Source: Acetobacteraceae bacterium
GTDB lineage: Bacteria; Pseudomonadota; Alphaproteobacteria; Acetobacterales; Acetobacteraceae
Direction: 5' to 3'
DNA length: 6,943 bases
NCBI GenBank assembly: GCA_003164305.1
Contig: PLSZ01000212.1
Location: 4,002 to 10,944, forward strand
The position numbers and the translations under genes were made by a program. Below the pieces are notes generated by a model. That model saw only the letters and a list, made by a program, of their open reading frames with translations. It was not told the DNA's origin and searched no databases. Below are positions 6,572-6,943 of the stretch, piece by piece. Each line of letters begins with the position of its first letter. The first letter of the stretch is position 1.

Positions 6572-6585
6572 GACCCCTCCGGGTC
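6572..6585 (-). promoter_or_regulatory. Hairpin that holds the Shine-Dalgarno of the dehydrogenase gene
   Basis: On the minus strand the leader reads GACCC-GGAG-GGGTC followed by AAAA and the ATG at 6566. The 5-base stem is perfect, and GGAG of the ribosome binding site (GGAGG, 6580-6576) forms the loop. It could modulate translation, or it may be incidental. It is not a terminator on this strand because no U-run follows. Confidence 0.35.
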
Positions 6586-6622
6586 GTTGATTATGGCCTC
6601 ACGTCATTCGGGTTGGAAGCGA

Positions 6623-6943
6623 TCATTCAAGGTCATCCAGATTGAATTGTTCGGCTTCCTCGTCATAGCTGAACAGTTCGGCGTAGCGACCCCAGCCAAT
6701 TACTGTCCGTAGGGTGTCGGCGGCGTAGTCTGGCGACATATGGTCCTCCAGCTCGTCACGAAACCGAACAGCGGAGGCTCGGTGATTCCACCGCTCTTCC
6801 AGAACCTGGCGGATCATGTTCGCGAGCGGGACCTGGGCGCGTAGAGCCTCCGCGAACAAAAGCCGTCGACCATCGACGTCGGCCTGGACGAACGATCGAC
6901 CCTTTTCGGTGAGATAGATGTCCCCTTCCTCCAGGACCGCGAA
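6623..6943 (-). CDS. ABC transporter ATP-binding protein, C-terminal fragment with AAA-associated domain
   Basis: The window holds only the last 106 residues and the stop; the nucleotide-binding domain lies beyond the right edge. The visible part, beginning FAVLEEGDIYLTEKG and going on through FAEALRAQVPLANMIRQVL, a conserved ELEDH, and WGRYAELFSYDEE, matches what I know as the C-terminal AAA-associated domain (AAA_assoc_C). This domain is found after the ATPase core in many nitrate/sulfonate/taurine-class ABC transporters. Its role is unknown, perhaps regulatory. The fragment ends in an acidic tail (FNLDDLE). The TGA is 56 bases before the dehydrogenase start, consistent with one transcript. 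The Walker motifs cannot be checked here, so the ATPase identity rests on this domain alone. A short TTG-started frame inside it is not a separate gene. Confidence 0.85.
   Translation of the reverse strand, partial: FAVLEEGDIYLTEKGRSFVQADVDGRRLLFAEALRAQVPLANMIRQVLEERWNHRASAVRFRDELEDHMSPDYAADTLRTVIGWGRYAELFSYDEEAEQFNLDDLE

Noticed and set aside
1..6943. Mobile element, CRISPR or phage content
   Set aside because: No transposase, terminal inverted repeats, regular repeat-spacer pattern, integrase or tRNA was seen; genes are intact and closely packed.

Overview
The window is a GC-rich, gene-dense bacterial chromosome segment. It carries seven protein-coding genes with short gaps and no RNA gene, insertion sequence or CRISPR array that I can see. 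The best guess is an alphaproteobacterium, possibly of the Acetobacteraceae/Rhodospirillales group. This rests on the short phosphatidylserine decarboxylase paired with a CDP-alcohol-type phosphatidylserine synthase, on the style of the ComM and YraN proteins, and on codon use. The taxonomic call is an inference, not a database result.

Left part (1-1437, minus strand): psd followed by pssA, overlapping by 4 bases. PssA makes phosphatidylserine from CDP-diacylglycerol and serine, and Psd decarboxylates it to phosphatidylethanolamine. Together they form the phosphatidylethanolamine branch of membrane lipid synthesis. pssA runs off the left edge. A candidate psd promoter and a small palindrome lie in the 84-base gap that separates psd from the divergent plus-strand genes.

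Middle part (1522-4000): a plus-strand pair consisting of an unrecognised 157-residue protein and a YraN/UPF0102 nuclease-like protein. The pair points tail-to-tail at comM (YifB family, Mg-chelatase-like AAA+ ATPase) on the minus strand. Only 11 bases separate the two stop codons. YraN and ComM families both have links to DNA processing, and ComM acts in natural transformation in other bacteria.

Right part (4097-6943, minus strand): an apparent catabolic or transport operon. In transcription order it holds the C-terminal end of an ABC transporter ATPase of the nitrate/sulfonate/taurine class with its C-terminal AAA-associated domain, then an NAD(P)-dependent D-2-hydroxyacid dehydrogenase, then an MlrC-family (M81) metallopeptidase-like enzyme. 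The last two are 4 bases apart, and the ribosome binding site of mlrC lies inside the end of the dehydrogenase gene. The combination suggests uptake and breakdown of one small compound, whose identity the window does not reveal. This is the least explained part of the window. No stretch longer than about 130 bases lacks a gene.
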